A DNA stretch of 64,000 nt from Fasciolopsis buskii (taxonomy: Eukaryota; Platyhelminthes; Trematoda; Plagiorchiida; Fasciolidae): positions 154,056 to 218,055 of the forward strand of contig LUCM01007409.1 of the NCBI GenBank assembly GCA_008360955.1. Direction: 5' to 3'. Position 1 is the stretch's first letter; every line of letters begins with the position of its first letter. This document shows positions 50,501-54,930 of this stretch, piece after piece. The notes under the pieces are model-generated. The model ran no database searches. It was not told the origin of the DNA and was given only the letters and a program-made list of their open reading frames with translations. The position numbers and the translations under genes are program-made.

Positions 50501-52956
50501 TGACGCATTCGTGACTCTGGAAAAGGCTGTGCAGCATCCGGATCCAAACAGCGCCAAATCTCATCCAGACTTTCTGTAACATGGATATCCAGAACATCCA
50601 AAAGCTCAGCTAAACCCGGGTCTATGTCAGCTCTCGCACTCTTATCTCCAGGACTTTTGGGTTTTGTTTTATCCATGGAAACAGTGATTGTATGGGCAGA
50701 ATTTTCCAAACGCGAACATTCTTTAACCGCTGGTTCGAGGAGGCGAACAAATAATTCTGCTCGGCGTCGCTCTGAGCCTCTAATGTGCTGTTTTTCTGAC
50801 AGACCTTTCCAAAATTCCAGTTCATCCGATAAACTCAAAACATCTGAAGTGCAAAACGAAGAAGCCAAAACGTACTACAGGGTTTTATGTAGACATACCT
50901 GTGGTCTTATCGTGTGCCTAAACCTGTAACCACTACATTTTTGCTTATTTTTGAGTTTCCAGTTTATTCATTTATAGGACCGGCAATAAAGTGTTGCATT
51001 CTCGGCACAAACGATAATCATTGGCAGTGCAAGCATTTATCACAACCATCCGAGGTCTAGCCAAGAGCCGAATGCAAAGTGAAGAATTGAAAATGCAATA
51101 ACTAGAACCTAGGCGTCTTCCTTGAACTTTGTGGGAAGATAAGCTAGCAGAAAGCATAACCAAACCAATAGGAATGCTAATTGCGAAAGATGCATAATTT
51201 TGCGGCAATAACAAAAAACATCATTTGGAGCAAAGCAAAATTATAAGGCAGATTTGTAAGAGTAAAGCCAGTAGTGCATAACCCATGTGTGTGGGCAACC
51301 GTTTCTCAGTCCCTTAGAGACAAACCAAGTACCCTCAGAAGCATGGTGTACTTTTAAGTAACGCCCGTCCTGTAAAACCAGCTCGGATCGACCATTGAGT
51401 CCAAAAAGCCGAAAACCTAATTATCAGCGAAATAAATCAAATAAACTTTTGGATCAACTCAGGTCGACCGTTCGCTAAAGAAATGCCACCAAATTATTCG
51501 ACCGATCGGTGCAACACAACACGCAGTTTGCTTGTTATTATACATTTGTGCCACAAATATAACTGATTACTAACAACCAAAACCTTTAGTACTGTGGTTT
51601 GAAAATCCGATTTTGGATGGACAACTGATCTTATTTGAGTAAAAAATTGAATGGATGGATCCTTCGGGGAATTTTAGTTTTCATATCATCAGTAGGCTAG
51701 CAAGATAACGATGACAAAAGGTAGATGATCATAAATGGTTACATGCGTAAACACAACACGGTTTATAGAATTTGCTTCACAACATACAATAACTTTTGGG
51801 TGGGTCATGTTTGTTACAAATAAATCAGGTGTAGCGCCCTTTCATTGTAATCCGAGGGGAAATTTTATAACGTTAATCTGCAGGATGAAATTCGTTTAAA
51901 CAATGAACAGCGTTGCGTAGACCTGAGAATATAACGTGAAACGCCAATTATACTATAACTCTTATTTTAACTTCCCATTTCAATAGTTGTCACAGTTTAA
52001 AGTTAACGTGTAGAATAGCACGACGGCCCGACAACGGTTGCCATTGCACACACAATTACTGCCAGAGTATTCGAAGTGTTCTCTTAGATATCTTGCATCT
52101 AGCTACTACAACAAGTTCATTAACGTATTCTAGGCTAGAAACCAGGCGAACTACCGGGTAATACGTACCGCAGATGAAGCGGGAAACTGATCCGCATAGA
52201 GGCTAAAACGTTCAGAGGTCGTCCGCGATATGTACTTTCACCAATGGGTGAAGATTATATTTTACTCACGACGGGGACTAGTTGGACACTATTTGGGGAC
52301 TATTATGCTGTATGGGCCAGTAACTCGTCTTGAATCCATTGCCACCCTGAGTTATAATAAAAATTAAGAGAAATGTTCCACTTACTGATGCACTCCGGAT
52401 CCTGTGATGCTTGCTCTCTAAGGAAAAGCGATAATCCGGCGGAAAGTTCTGCAAGAGCACTTTGAATTTTCGGATCTCCAATCAGCGGTTTACTCTCAGT
52501 ACTCTAGGGTTAGAATTAAAACTGTTGAGCATAAGGGTAGTGATACTTTTAACAGCAAAGGAGCATAAAGAGTGCTCAAAGAACTATAAAAGCTCTGTAC
52601 CAATGATTCACCTAGGGAAATGACGATGATAGAAGACCTGACTTCTGTCACATTCAGAAGTTTTGGTTTGGTCTTGATAAATATCAACGTTTGTGTGGCA
52701 TCTCCCGACTTTTCAATCTGCAGACGTTGTTCAAATATTCTTGTTTTAGTTTACTCACATCATTGAAAAATTTTAACTGGTTCCCTTCCACTTTTTGACA
52801 TCCAAGTAGGAATGTATTTGAGTCAGTGAGAAATTTCAGGACGCATGCATCGTTGCTCTGATATTCATCAAATTTCAGCGGTTTGCACCTGCTCCCAAAG
52901 TAAGCTTCAGCTGTTTTGAGAATAAATTCAAAATGATCGTGGTCTTCTTCGGGCAT
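8039..52956 (-). CDS. DYNC2H1: Cytoplasmic dynein 2 heavy chain, tail and linker part (gene span, 20 exons)
   Basis: This gene encodes the heavy chain of the dynein-2 motor, which carries intraflagellar transport trains from the ciliary tip back to the base. Twenty minus-strand exons join with matching phases into 1,684 codons. Their order and spacing follow the vertebrate DYNC2H1 protein from its N-terminus to about residue 1,655. Residues roughly 170-690 correspond to the DHC_N1 tail, where dynein-2 intermediate and light-intermediate chains bind in the family. Residues roughly 1,137-1,520 correspond to the DHC_N2 linker. Key linker motifs are WVYLEP in exon 19 and FPRFYFLGDDDLLEILGQS in exon 20. 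The latter reads like dynein 2 rather than axonemal dyneins. The AAA1-AAA6 motor and microtubule-binding stalk are not seen and should lie beyond position 1. No frameshift or internal stop is present, so the gene looks functional. The match was made by recognition, not by a search. Confidence 0.96.
8564..9113 (-). other. DYNC2H1 intron 19 (550 nt, probable GC-AG)
   Basis: The intron begins GCAAGT at its 5' end (9113) and ends CTTGTTACAG. I see no repeat or gene inside. Confidence 0.75.
9114..9434 (-). CDS. DYNC2H1: DYNC2H1 exon 19 (residues 1403-1509), linker; probable GC donor
   Basis: The exon is 321 nt, phase 0 at both ends. The acceptor is CGCCTATAG. It encodes SLQDSPYF, the dynein-wide linker motif in RRWVYLEPILGRGALP, and MDNRVVSL. 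The best donor is ATGCAG|GCAAGT, with GC in place of GT at 9113-9112. It restores phase and family spacing into exon 20. The later GT sites either break phase or add extra residues. Confidence 0.93.
9435..11793 (-). other. DYNC2H1 intron 18, nothing recognised
   Basis: GT-AG intron of 2,359 nt. It has open stretches on both strands (for example 10108-10584 plus, 158 codons, and 9435-9749 minus), but neither resembles a family I know and none has splice or homology support. I read them as chance frames or old repeat. Confidence 0.6.
11794..12123 (-). CDS. DYNC2H1: DYNC2H1 exon 18 (residues 1293-1402), linker
   Basis: The exon is 330 nt, phase 0 at both ends. The acceptor is CACTACACAG and the donor GTATGA. 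It encodes LSPDHWLELFRLIGLPRG, FGDLLSV, REALQELDVWG and VKDWKDIVSQ. These are nearly identical to the family linker segments LSPDHWLDLFRLLGLPRG, REALRELDLWG and IKDWKDIVNQ. Confidence 0.97.
12793..13014 (-). CDS. Unidentified coding-like exon or gene fragment
   Basis: After a good acceptor (GCTGGTCTTCAG) the minus strand is open for 73 codons to a TAG. It reads with protein-like composition, for example RLCPHIRLDFESIVQMIAL and MFAAPALCELASRLLFP. A second minus-strand frame (12690-12929) overlaps it and also looks protein-like, with FTHIWFRTPERFEKLTGVIR, so a frameshift near 12850 is possible. It does not belong to DYNC2H1, whose exons 17 and 18 join directly around it. I do not recognise the family. 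It could be a fragment of a transposon protein, a retrocopy or a nested gene. Confidence 0.3.
   Translation of the reverse strand, partial: YRTGRLCPHIRLDFESIVQMIALMGTEMFAAPALCELASRLLFPTRADRIHTHLVPYSGTIREADGSHPISQC
13496..13860 (+). repeat. Dispersed repeat, copy 1
   Basis: About 365 bp sharing long stretches with 42006-42463 in the same orientation. Shared segments include ATTGAGAAAA, TTTTCAGTGATTCGTACTCA, GGTGGGCCA, CACAAATTGTTTTTGAG and AGTCTGTGCTA. In this copy the region corresponding to the left terminal repeat of copy 2 is replaced by an AT dinucleotide tract and TCTTGACAAAATATTTT. Confidence 0.8.
13579..13627 (+). repeat. AT-rich inverted repeat, left arm
   Basis: ATCACTATATAT tract followed by TCTTGACAAAATATTTTCA. 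It matches the reverse complement of 14951-15002. Part of the match is simple AT repeat, but the GTCAAGA and AAAATATTTT part is specific. Confidence 0.6.
14951..15002 (-). repeat. AT-rich inverted repeat, right arm
   Basis: Reverse-complement partner of 13579-13627. It contains CCTATAAGTAAAAATATTTT, then GGTCAAGACA and a TA tract. The arms bound about 1.3 kb. Confidence 0.6.
15112..15223 (-). CDS. DYNC2H1: DYNC2H1 exon 17 (residues 1255-1292)
   Basis: The exon is 112 nt and ends in phase 0, after a 97-nt intron. The acceptor is CAATTGCAG and the donor GTGAGT. It encodes YLFDEFLTTWFNKLR and MTVRLQKEIDHYW, matching YLFEEFLMNWHDRLR and MTVKLQSEVDKYK of the linker. Confidence 0.95.
15321..15476 (-). 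CDS. DYNC2H1: DYNC2H1 exon 16 (residues 1203-1255)
   Basis: The exon is 156 nt, entered and left in phase 2. The acceptor is ACCATTTAG and the donor GTAAAT. It encodes RDYEHFEMTAPSFAAADDVA and QLSQEDWISFR, matching the family segment around DDCHHFRLEEPNF and ANEDWITFR. It directly continues exon 15 across a 6.9-kb intron, and it has no long open frame of its own. Confidence 0.92.
15477..22336 (-). other. DYNC2H1 intron 15 (6.9 kb), largely featureless
   Basis: The longest intron in the gene. Apart from a 36-bp segment at 17541-17576 that recurs at 28023, I recognise no gene or element. Open frames such as 18275-18655 plus (126 codons) lack any recognisable family. Confidence 0.6.
17541..17576 (+). 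repeat. 36-bp perfect dispersed repeat, copy 1
   Basis: A segment beginning AACAAGGATGAAACAGCTGT, identical over 36 bp to 28023-28058. The flanks share ATTCACC/GGTGAAT-type sequence but in the opposite relative orientation. Confidence 0.85.
22337..22536 (-). CDS. DYNC2H1: DYNC2H1 exon 15 (residues 1137-1203), linker N-terminus
   Basis: The exon is 200 nt and ends in phase 2. The acceptor is TTTCTATAAAG and the donor GTAAGT. It encodes VMKSNVQARTTAYF, RWNHFKPGRDLLDSG and FRDLEVSRANL. These match VMKGNVKSRLQIYY, RWDQLKPGDDVIETG and FDDLEVTRKKL. Confidence 0.94.
23822..24888 (-). mobile_element. Penelope-like element 3' end, left inverted arm
   Basis: The segment is the reverse complement of 25216-26282; paired positions always sum to 50104, so there are no indels over more than 1 kb. 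I found two substitutions in the parts compared before divergence starts near the outer end (about 23822-23845). The arm carries the antisense C-terminal 60 codons of the GIY-YIG endonuclease (24709-24888), the 3' region and a hammerhead-like motif. It lacks the catalytic part of the endonuclease, so it is a truncated copy. Confidence 0.88.
24528..24571 (-). ncRNA. Hammerhead-ribozyme-like motif, left arm
   Basis: Mirror copy of the motif at 25533-25576, with stem II at 24541-24547 and 24551-24557. The two copies are identical. Confidence 0.45.
24889..25395 (+). pseudogene. GIY-YIG endonuclease domain of a Penelope-like element (5'-truncated)
   Basis: The open frame from the ambiguous base at 24889 encodes about 168 residues. 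The GIY-YIG core is NCIYKISCKECPAEYIGQTS, with the two-tyrosine hairpin and a CxxC pair typical of Penelope-like endonucleases. Next come the conserved arginine and histidine of RQLMTRITEHRR, the histidine pair in LHAIAEGHNIDY, and a candidate metal-binding glutamate in ERKVAEALAI. In the family this nuclease nicks target DNA to prime reverse transcription. The residues encoded upstream of 24889 in the same frame come from the antisense left arm and are not part of the protein. Without the reverse transcriptase the copy cannot move by itself. Confidence 0.9.
25533..25576 (+). ncRNA. Hammerhead-ribozyme-like motif, right arm
   Basis: CTTGAGAAA is followed by a perfect 7-bp stem (GACTACC 25547-25553 with GGTAGTC 25557-25563, loop CAC) and then GAAAC (25564-25568). 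The order box 1, stem II, GAAAC is that of hammerhead ribozymes, which are known from Penelope-like element terminal regions. Box 1 departs from CTGANGA, so catalytic activity is doubtful. Confidence 0.45.
27696..27946 (-). CDS. DYNC2H1: DYNC2H1 exon 14 (residues 1053-1136)
   Basis: The exon is 251 nt and ends in phase 0. The acceptor is GTCATTTTAG and the donor GTGCGT. It encodes EAKDRLLRSVAGAG and KWEKFQMMMESFRLMM, matching EDKNRLLRTVAGGG and KWDKFELMMESHQLMI. This marks the approach to the linker (DHC_N2). Confidence 0.95.
27947..29863 (-). other. DYNC2H1 intron 13, nothing recognised beyond one short repeat
   Basis: GT-AG intron of 1,917 nt. It contains the 36-bp repeat at 28023 and a short TA tract near 29318-29328. 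Confidence 0.7.
28023..28058 (+). repeat. 36-bp perfect dispersed repeat, copy 2
   Basis: Direct copy of 17541-17576. It is followed by CACATGGTGAATTATTTC, whose reverse complement precedes the first copy. Confidence 0.85.
29864..30053 (-). CDS. DYNC2H1: DYNC2H1 exon 13 (residues 990-1053)
   Basis: The exon is 190 nt and ends in phase 1. The acceptor is TTGCTCTAG and the donor GTAAAC. It encodes EKLPNEIRIDCITVNCVPIK, matching the family segment ERLPSAVKVDCLNINCNPVK, and then RRSIQGDL against KKSIQAHL. Confidence 0.93.
30054..32799 (-). other. DYNC2H1 intron 12, nothing recognised
   Basis: GT-AG intron of 2,746 nt with no coding or repeat feature I can support. Confidence 0.7.
32800..33111 (-). 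CDS. DYNC2H1: DYNC2H1 exon 12 (residues 886-989)
   Basis: The exon is 312 nt, phase 0 at both ends. The acceptor is TTCATACAG and the donor GTACGT. It encodes IKARYYREMRKFIAIP, HEWVVLGNLNLDELV and DFERNFK, matching IRAKYYREMKRFIGIP, KEWIVIGQVDMEALV and DWEKNFK of the family. Confidence 0.95.
33389..33667 (-). CDS. DYNC2H1: DYNC2H1 exon 11 (residues 793-885)
   Basis: The exon is 279 nt, phase 0 at both ends. The acceptor is CTATCAACAG and the donor GTAAGT. It encodes DVDLLRNQPRWRSEL, GLEALTEKMPEL and GFRPPFEE, matching the family segments NIDLLRQQQRWKDGL, GLEALNENLPEI and QFRPPFEE. Confidence 0.95.
33668..34966 (-). other. DYNC2H1 intron 10, nothing firmly recognised
   Basis: GT-AG intron of 1,299 nt. 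Around 34670-34740 a plus-strand segment, GACCAAGTGGTCTAAC, recalls a tRNA-derived A box, but no matching B box or cloverleaf follows. Confidence 0.65.
34967..35230 (-). CDS. DYNC2H1: DYNC2H1 exon 10 (residues 705-792)
   Basis: The exon is 264 nt, phase 0 at both ends. The acceptor is CCGTTGTAG and the donor GTAAGT. It encodes VAHFYNSIDSQMI, LNSALAFERLIK and SENRKLRKVHF, all close to the family sequence. The start of the exon is identical to it over VAHFYNSID. Confidence 0.95.
35231..36524 (-). other. DYNC2H1 intron 9, nothing recognised
   Basis: GT-AG intron of 1,294 nt. A short imperfect GTCA tandem lies at about 36219-36248. No gene was recognised. Confidence 0.7.
36525..36842 (-). CDS. 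DYNC2H1: DYNC2H1 exon 9 (residues 599-704)
   Basis: The exon is 318 nt, phase 0 at both ends. The acceptor is CCTGACTCAG and the donor GTAAGT. It encodes REQFEAWSRD, LQREVRLLTGLGYPVPSKL and AIVLKQ. These match EQFDDWSRD, LLREVRQLSALGFVIPAKI and AIILKQ of the family. Confidence 0.95.
36843..37813 (-). other. DYNC2H1 intron 8, nothing recognised
   Basis: GT-AG intron of 971 nt without recognisable content. Confidence 0.75.
37814..38035 (-). CDS. DYNC2H1: DYNC2H1 exon 8 (residues 525-598)
   Basis: The exon is 222 nt, phase 0 at both ends. The acceptor is TTTGTTTTCAG and the donor GTATAT. It encodes RILWAGYVESRV and VEALLSDLHRF, matching the family segments SIVWVRQLELKV and AEALLSDLPGF in the tail. 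Confidence 0.93.
38036..40395 (-). other. DYNC2H1 intron 7 with a LINE fragment
   Basis: GT-AG intron of 2,360 nt. The only recognised content is the LINE C-terminal fragment at 39085-39420. Confidence 0.75.
39085..39420 (+). mobile_element. RTE-like LINE, C-terminal fragment
   Basis: The plus strand encodes LLYGWEIWSVHFEDV, FDYRYLRNIIGVRWLRRV, and after one stop HHRWLGHVLRV. The order matches the region downstream of the reverse transcriptase in RTE-like flatworm LINEs (LLYGCETWPLR, FDHRCLR, LRWLGHVLRM). It lies opposite to DYNC2H1 and is short and decayed. Confidence 0.75.
40396..40538 (-). CDS. DYNC2H1: DYNC2H1 exon 7 (residues 477-524)
   Basis: The exon is 143 nt and ends in phase 0. 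The acceptor is GATTTTTCAG and the donor GTGAGT. It encodes YQELIRRPIVAQILQAERET, matching the family segment YKELVKRPTISKELMLERET. The phase-1 entry rebuilds an isoleucine codon across the junction. Confidence 0.93.
40709..40746 (+). repeat. Diverged hammerhead-like remnant of a Penelope-like element
   Basis: CTTGAGAAAG is followed by TTACT, a short loop, AGTAG, and then TAAACG. This aligns block by block with the motif at 25533-25576, but with a weakened stem and GAAAC decayed to TAAAC. Confidence 0.45.
42006..42463 (+). repeat. Dispersed repeat, copy 2, with terminal inverted repeats
   Basis: Relative of 13496-13860. Inside it, 42084-42113 and 42433-42463 are inverted repeats of about 30 bp (one substitution, one indel) ending in AGGAGGAATTTTT. 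They bound about 380 bp without coding capacity, like a miniature inverted-repeat transposable element. The shared sequence starts about 80 bp outside the left terminal repeat. Confidence 0.7.
42500..45300 (+). mobile_element. Decayed RTE-like LINE: endonuclease, partial reverse transcriptase, C-terminus
   Basis: In order, with many frame breaks: the exonuclease-endonuclease-phosphatase fold domain (VAGDFNAS near 43063-43090, then QINHITVSYRWRGS); the linker (QKIDQWTEYFKELVSWPLLD, KAAGPDELP); reverse transcriptase blocks (LPPLATKFLASLMLHRL, FLDLE, FDSVDWTTLLRSL); and the C-terminal region (LRAEGVRRLDALDIQ, RLCWLGLVLRV). The segment that should hold the YADD catalytic box, between about 44510 and 44800, is not recognisable and is shorter than expected. 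It lies opposite to DYNC2H1. It is non-functional, but the most complete copy of the family in this window. Confidence 0.82.
46126..46438 (-). CDS. DYNC2H1: DYNC2H1 exon 6 (residues 373-477)
   Basis: The exon is 313 nt and ends in phase 1. The acceptor is TCTTCTAG and the donor GTAAGT. It encodes ELFNPLLYNPYTAEKW, which matches the family segment FEPFTGLNPVQYNPYTEPLW of the tail. Confidence 0.93.
46439..49478 (-). other. DYNC2H1 intron 5, nothing recognised
   Basis: GT-AG intron of 3,040 nt. The open frame at 48080-48334 minus (84 codons, lysine and glutamine rich) resembles nothing I know. Confidence 0.65.
49479..49640 (-). CDS. DYNC2H1: DYNC2H1 exon 5 (residues 319-372)
   Basis: This short exon is 162 nt, phase 0 at both ends, and has no long open frame around it. 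It was found by looking for the expected family segment: it encodes LWRRYAPHPWEG, which corresponds to the conserved VWQRYVPHPW. The acceptor is AATTATTTAG and the donor GTCAGT. The joined reading with exon 6, RLTE followed by VLSLRG, keeps the family order. Confidence 0.9.
49641..50376 (-). other. DYNC2H1 intron 4, nothing recognised
   Basis: GT-AG intron of 736 nt, AT-rich, with no recognised feature. Confidence 0.75.
50377..50843 (-). CDS. DYNC2H1: DYNC2H1 exon 4 (residues 163-318), start of DHC_N1 tail
   Basis: The exon is 467 nt. The acceptor is CACTTCAG and the donor GTGAGT, ending in phase 0. It encodes LSDELEFWKGL near its start and PFPESRMRQLIEAVGYW towards its end. These match the family segments PSDEFQFW and YPESRMLHLLDIIGG in the tail domain. 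Confidence 0.93.
50844..52385 (-). other. DYNC2H1 intron 3, nothing recognised
   Basis: GT-AG intron of 1,542 nt. It is the first long intron after two of about 40 nt. No gene or repeat was recognised. Confidence 0.75.
52386..52503 (-). CDS. DYNC2H1: DYNC2H1 exon 3 (residues 124-163)
   Basis: The exon is 118 nt and ends in phase 1. It follows a 43-nt intron (acceptor ACCCTAG) and has donor GTAAGT. It encodes DPKIQSALAELSAGL, matching the family segment DPKLQNLLSELEAGL. The acceptor could be 9 nt further in, at CTGAG, but the outer one fits better. Confidence 0.85.
52547..52717 (-). CDS. DYNC2H1: DYNC2H1 exon 2 (residues 67-123)
   Basis: The exon is 171 nt, phase 0 at both ends. It follows a 41-nt intron with acceptor TCTGCAG and ends at donor GTATCA. 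It encodes LIFIKTKPKLLN and later LYAPLLLK, matching the family segments around VFFKLRPEV and VFAPMLLK. Confidence 0.88.
52759..52956 (-). CDS. DYNC2H1: DYNC2H1 exon 1 (start codon, residues 1-66)
   Basis: The start was set at ATG 52956-52954, because an in-frame TGA lies 18 nt upstream (52974-52972) and the N-terminal residues align with the family without a gap. The segment TAEAYFG matches the conserved start region of dynein-2 heavy chains. The exon is 198 nt and ends in phase 0 at a GTGAGTAA donor. Confidence 0.88.
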
Positions 52957-53080
52957 TTTGTGATACTGATCTCAGAACCTATTTTCCAGCCGTCGTCATG
53001 ACGGACTGTTTACCAATTTGAAAGAGCGACACCAAACTTCTAGGTCAGTTCAGTTCAGTTCACTTTTAGCACTGTAAGTT
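52957..53080 (-). promoter_or_regulatory. 5' leader region of DYNC2H1
   Basis: This is the short stretch between the DYNC2H1 start codon and LINE-derived sequence. It holds the in-frame TGA at 52972-52974 and a short TTCAG tandem (plus strand, about 53045-53063). No TATA box is evident. The 5' UTR and promoter probably fall here or within the retrotransposon debris upstream. A spliced-leader acceptor just before the ATG is also possible in a flatworm, but I cannot show one. Confidence 0.3.
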
Positions 53081-53089
53081 TTGGCTCGC

Positions 53090-54930
53090 GCCATTCGGAT
53101 GTCCAGAATTCTTTCGATGGTATGCAATCCGGTAAGGCAACCACATAGTCTAGGGCAAGTCCAATGGATCAAGCCAAAAGAAACAGGGGACAGAATGCCT
53201 CATCTCACCTTGACGGCGAGTCGCAAGCGTTCACTTTTCAACTCAGGGATGTTGAAGGATCAACCAAAAGCATGCCAGCCCCTGCTCTTCAACTCCTTGC
53301 CTCGGGAGACCGCACCGCGGTTTCCGGCCAGAGCTTGCTTAAACGGAATCACGATGTCCACGGGTACTATCTCCCTAGATCGTCGACTTCATATATTCAC
53401 AGCATTGTAAATAAAGAAGTGAAACCTAACTGACTGTCTAGATCGTGGTTTTTCAAGCCTCTTGTCATGACCAAGTGTGCGAGAGTCTACTACGAGCCGA
53501 AAATAGCCGTCCGGGCTAAGACCTAATAAGCTGGTTTTAATCTCAGGATTCTCTACCTAGTCCTCTTTGTCTCCTCCCGTCCATTGAGAAGATCTCTAAG
53601 TTTCACAGTCACTGATCGTTTGCCTTCACACTCTGCTACAAAACATTCATCGTGTTTGATTGCTGCACCTTTTCCATATATGCGGCTTCCATTTTGAAGG
53701 ACGTAGACCAAGCCTGCATAAAGTGTTCCAGGTGAGGTCCTAACATGGCTTTGAGTAAAGGCAAGAACGCCTCCGGTTTATGGCAGGGAAGGGTTGACCT
53801 CAGTCTGAATAGTTTGCCTCAGGTTTTTTGGGCTGCCGCAGCACATTTGTCAGACCATTCGCGTTCTGATATGATGGTTATCCCTAAGTCCTTCACCTTG
53901 TTGATGACGTCTATACTAAACAGCCCTTGATCATGTGGAACCACTAGGCCTTCGATGCTTCGGGATAACAAATAACTTTCGACCCGGTCCAACCAACATA
54001 CGTGAACAGATAATCACAGCTGAGGGCTTAGCCGTCCCTAGATCCCTTCACCTCGATACCTCCGGCAAGGAAAATGCTCGGTGATTTTAGGGCCGGGACC
54101 ACCGCACTTATAGAGAGCAGGATTAAGAGGCGCCCTAACACCAATCGTTATGTTACGCTGCTCGTCATTCCGATCTCGGCTGAGCATCCGTTTCATATCC
54201 TGAAGTAAGTTGTCCCCTTGGAAACGCCTTCACCCGCCGGTGTACGTAATCCCGGATAACGAATTATTTTAACTTGATTAGGAGTAGGCGCTGATTCACT
54301 AACTCAAATTGAAGTCGAGATAACATAGTTTAACCTGCTTACCCTCATTCCTACATGAAGTGACTTCATCCAAGAAGCACAAGAGACTTTTTCACGAAGT
54401 CATACTCAACCGGGCAAGGCGTGAGCGCTCAGGCAGGCATTTGGAGACAAAGGCCAAAATGGAGTACTCTACCACCTCGTACAGAATGCTAGTGCAGCTG
54501 ACTGGCCTGATGTTTTCAATGACGAAACTCGTGACGCTTTTATGCATAACTGTAACCACTACACTTCTCTAATCCGTTGGCATTTTATTTCGTTCTATTG
54601 TGGTTTGGAACGGCTCACAGATCGGGTCAGAGATGATGCCAGATGATAGTTTGGTGATGGCCGGGTAACTGTCATGTGGCCTCTGTTTGACCCCTCTATT
54701 CGTCTACTTACATCTTCCTCCGACATCATCAGGTAATCAATAAACTGCCCTGAAGTGTGTGGCGCCCAGGTTTCTGGGTTACCCCTGTCAGCCTTATGGA
54801 CGAAACGGAAGCTCTTGACGGTTGTGTCTGCTTTGTTCTGGTCATTTGTGATATCCTGTCTACTAGCCCTTGGCAGACCGGCACCACCCCTAAGTGAGCC
54901 TTTTGCCTGGGTATAGAAATAATGACTTTT
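53090..54930 (-). mobile_element. LINE (Jockey/CR1-like), reverse transcriptase and C-terminal part, minus strand
   Basis: Minus-strand frames give, 5' to 3': NPETWAPHTSGQFIDYLMMS and EEDVSRRIEGSNRGHMT (54.8-54.6 kb), which precede the reverse transcriptase in the family. Then come KDLGITIISEREWSDKCAAA (about 53.9 kb), LGPHLEHFMQAWS, and a C-terminal VVDSRTLGHDKRLEKPRSRQ. These resemble the end of pol proteins of the Jockey/CR1 group. There are many stops and frameshifts. It is probably the downstream half of the element whose endonuclease lies at 58.2-58.8 kb. Confidence 0.7.
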
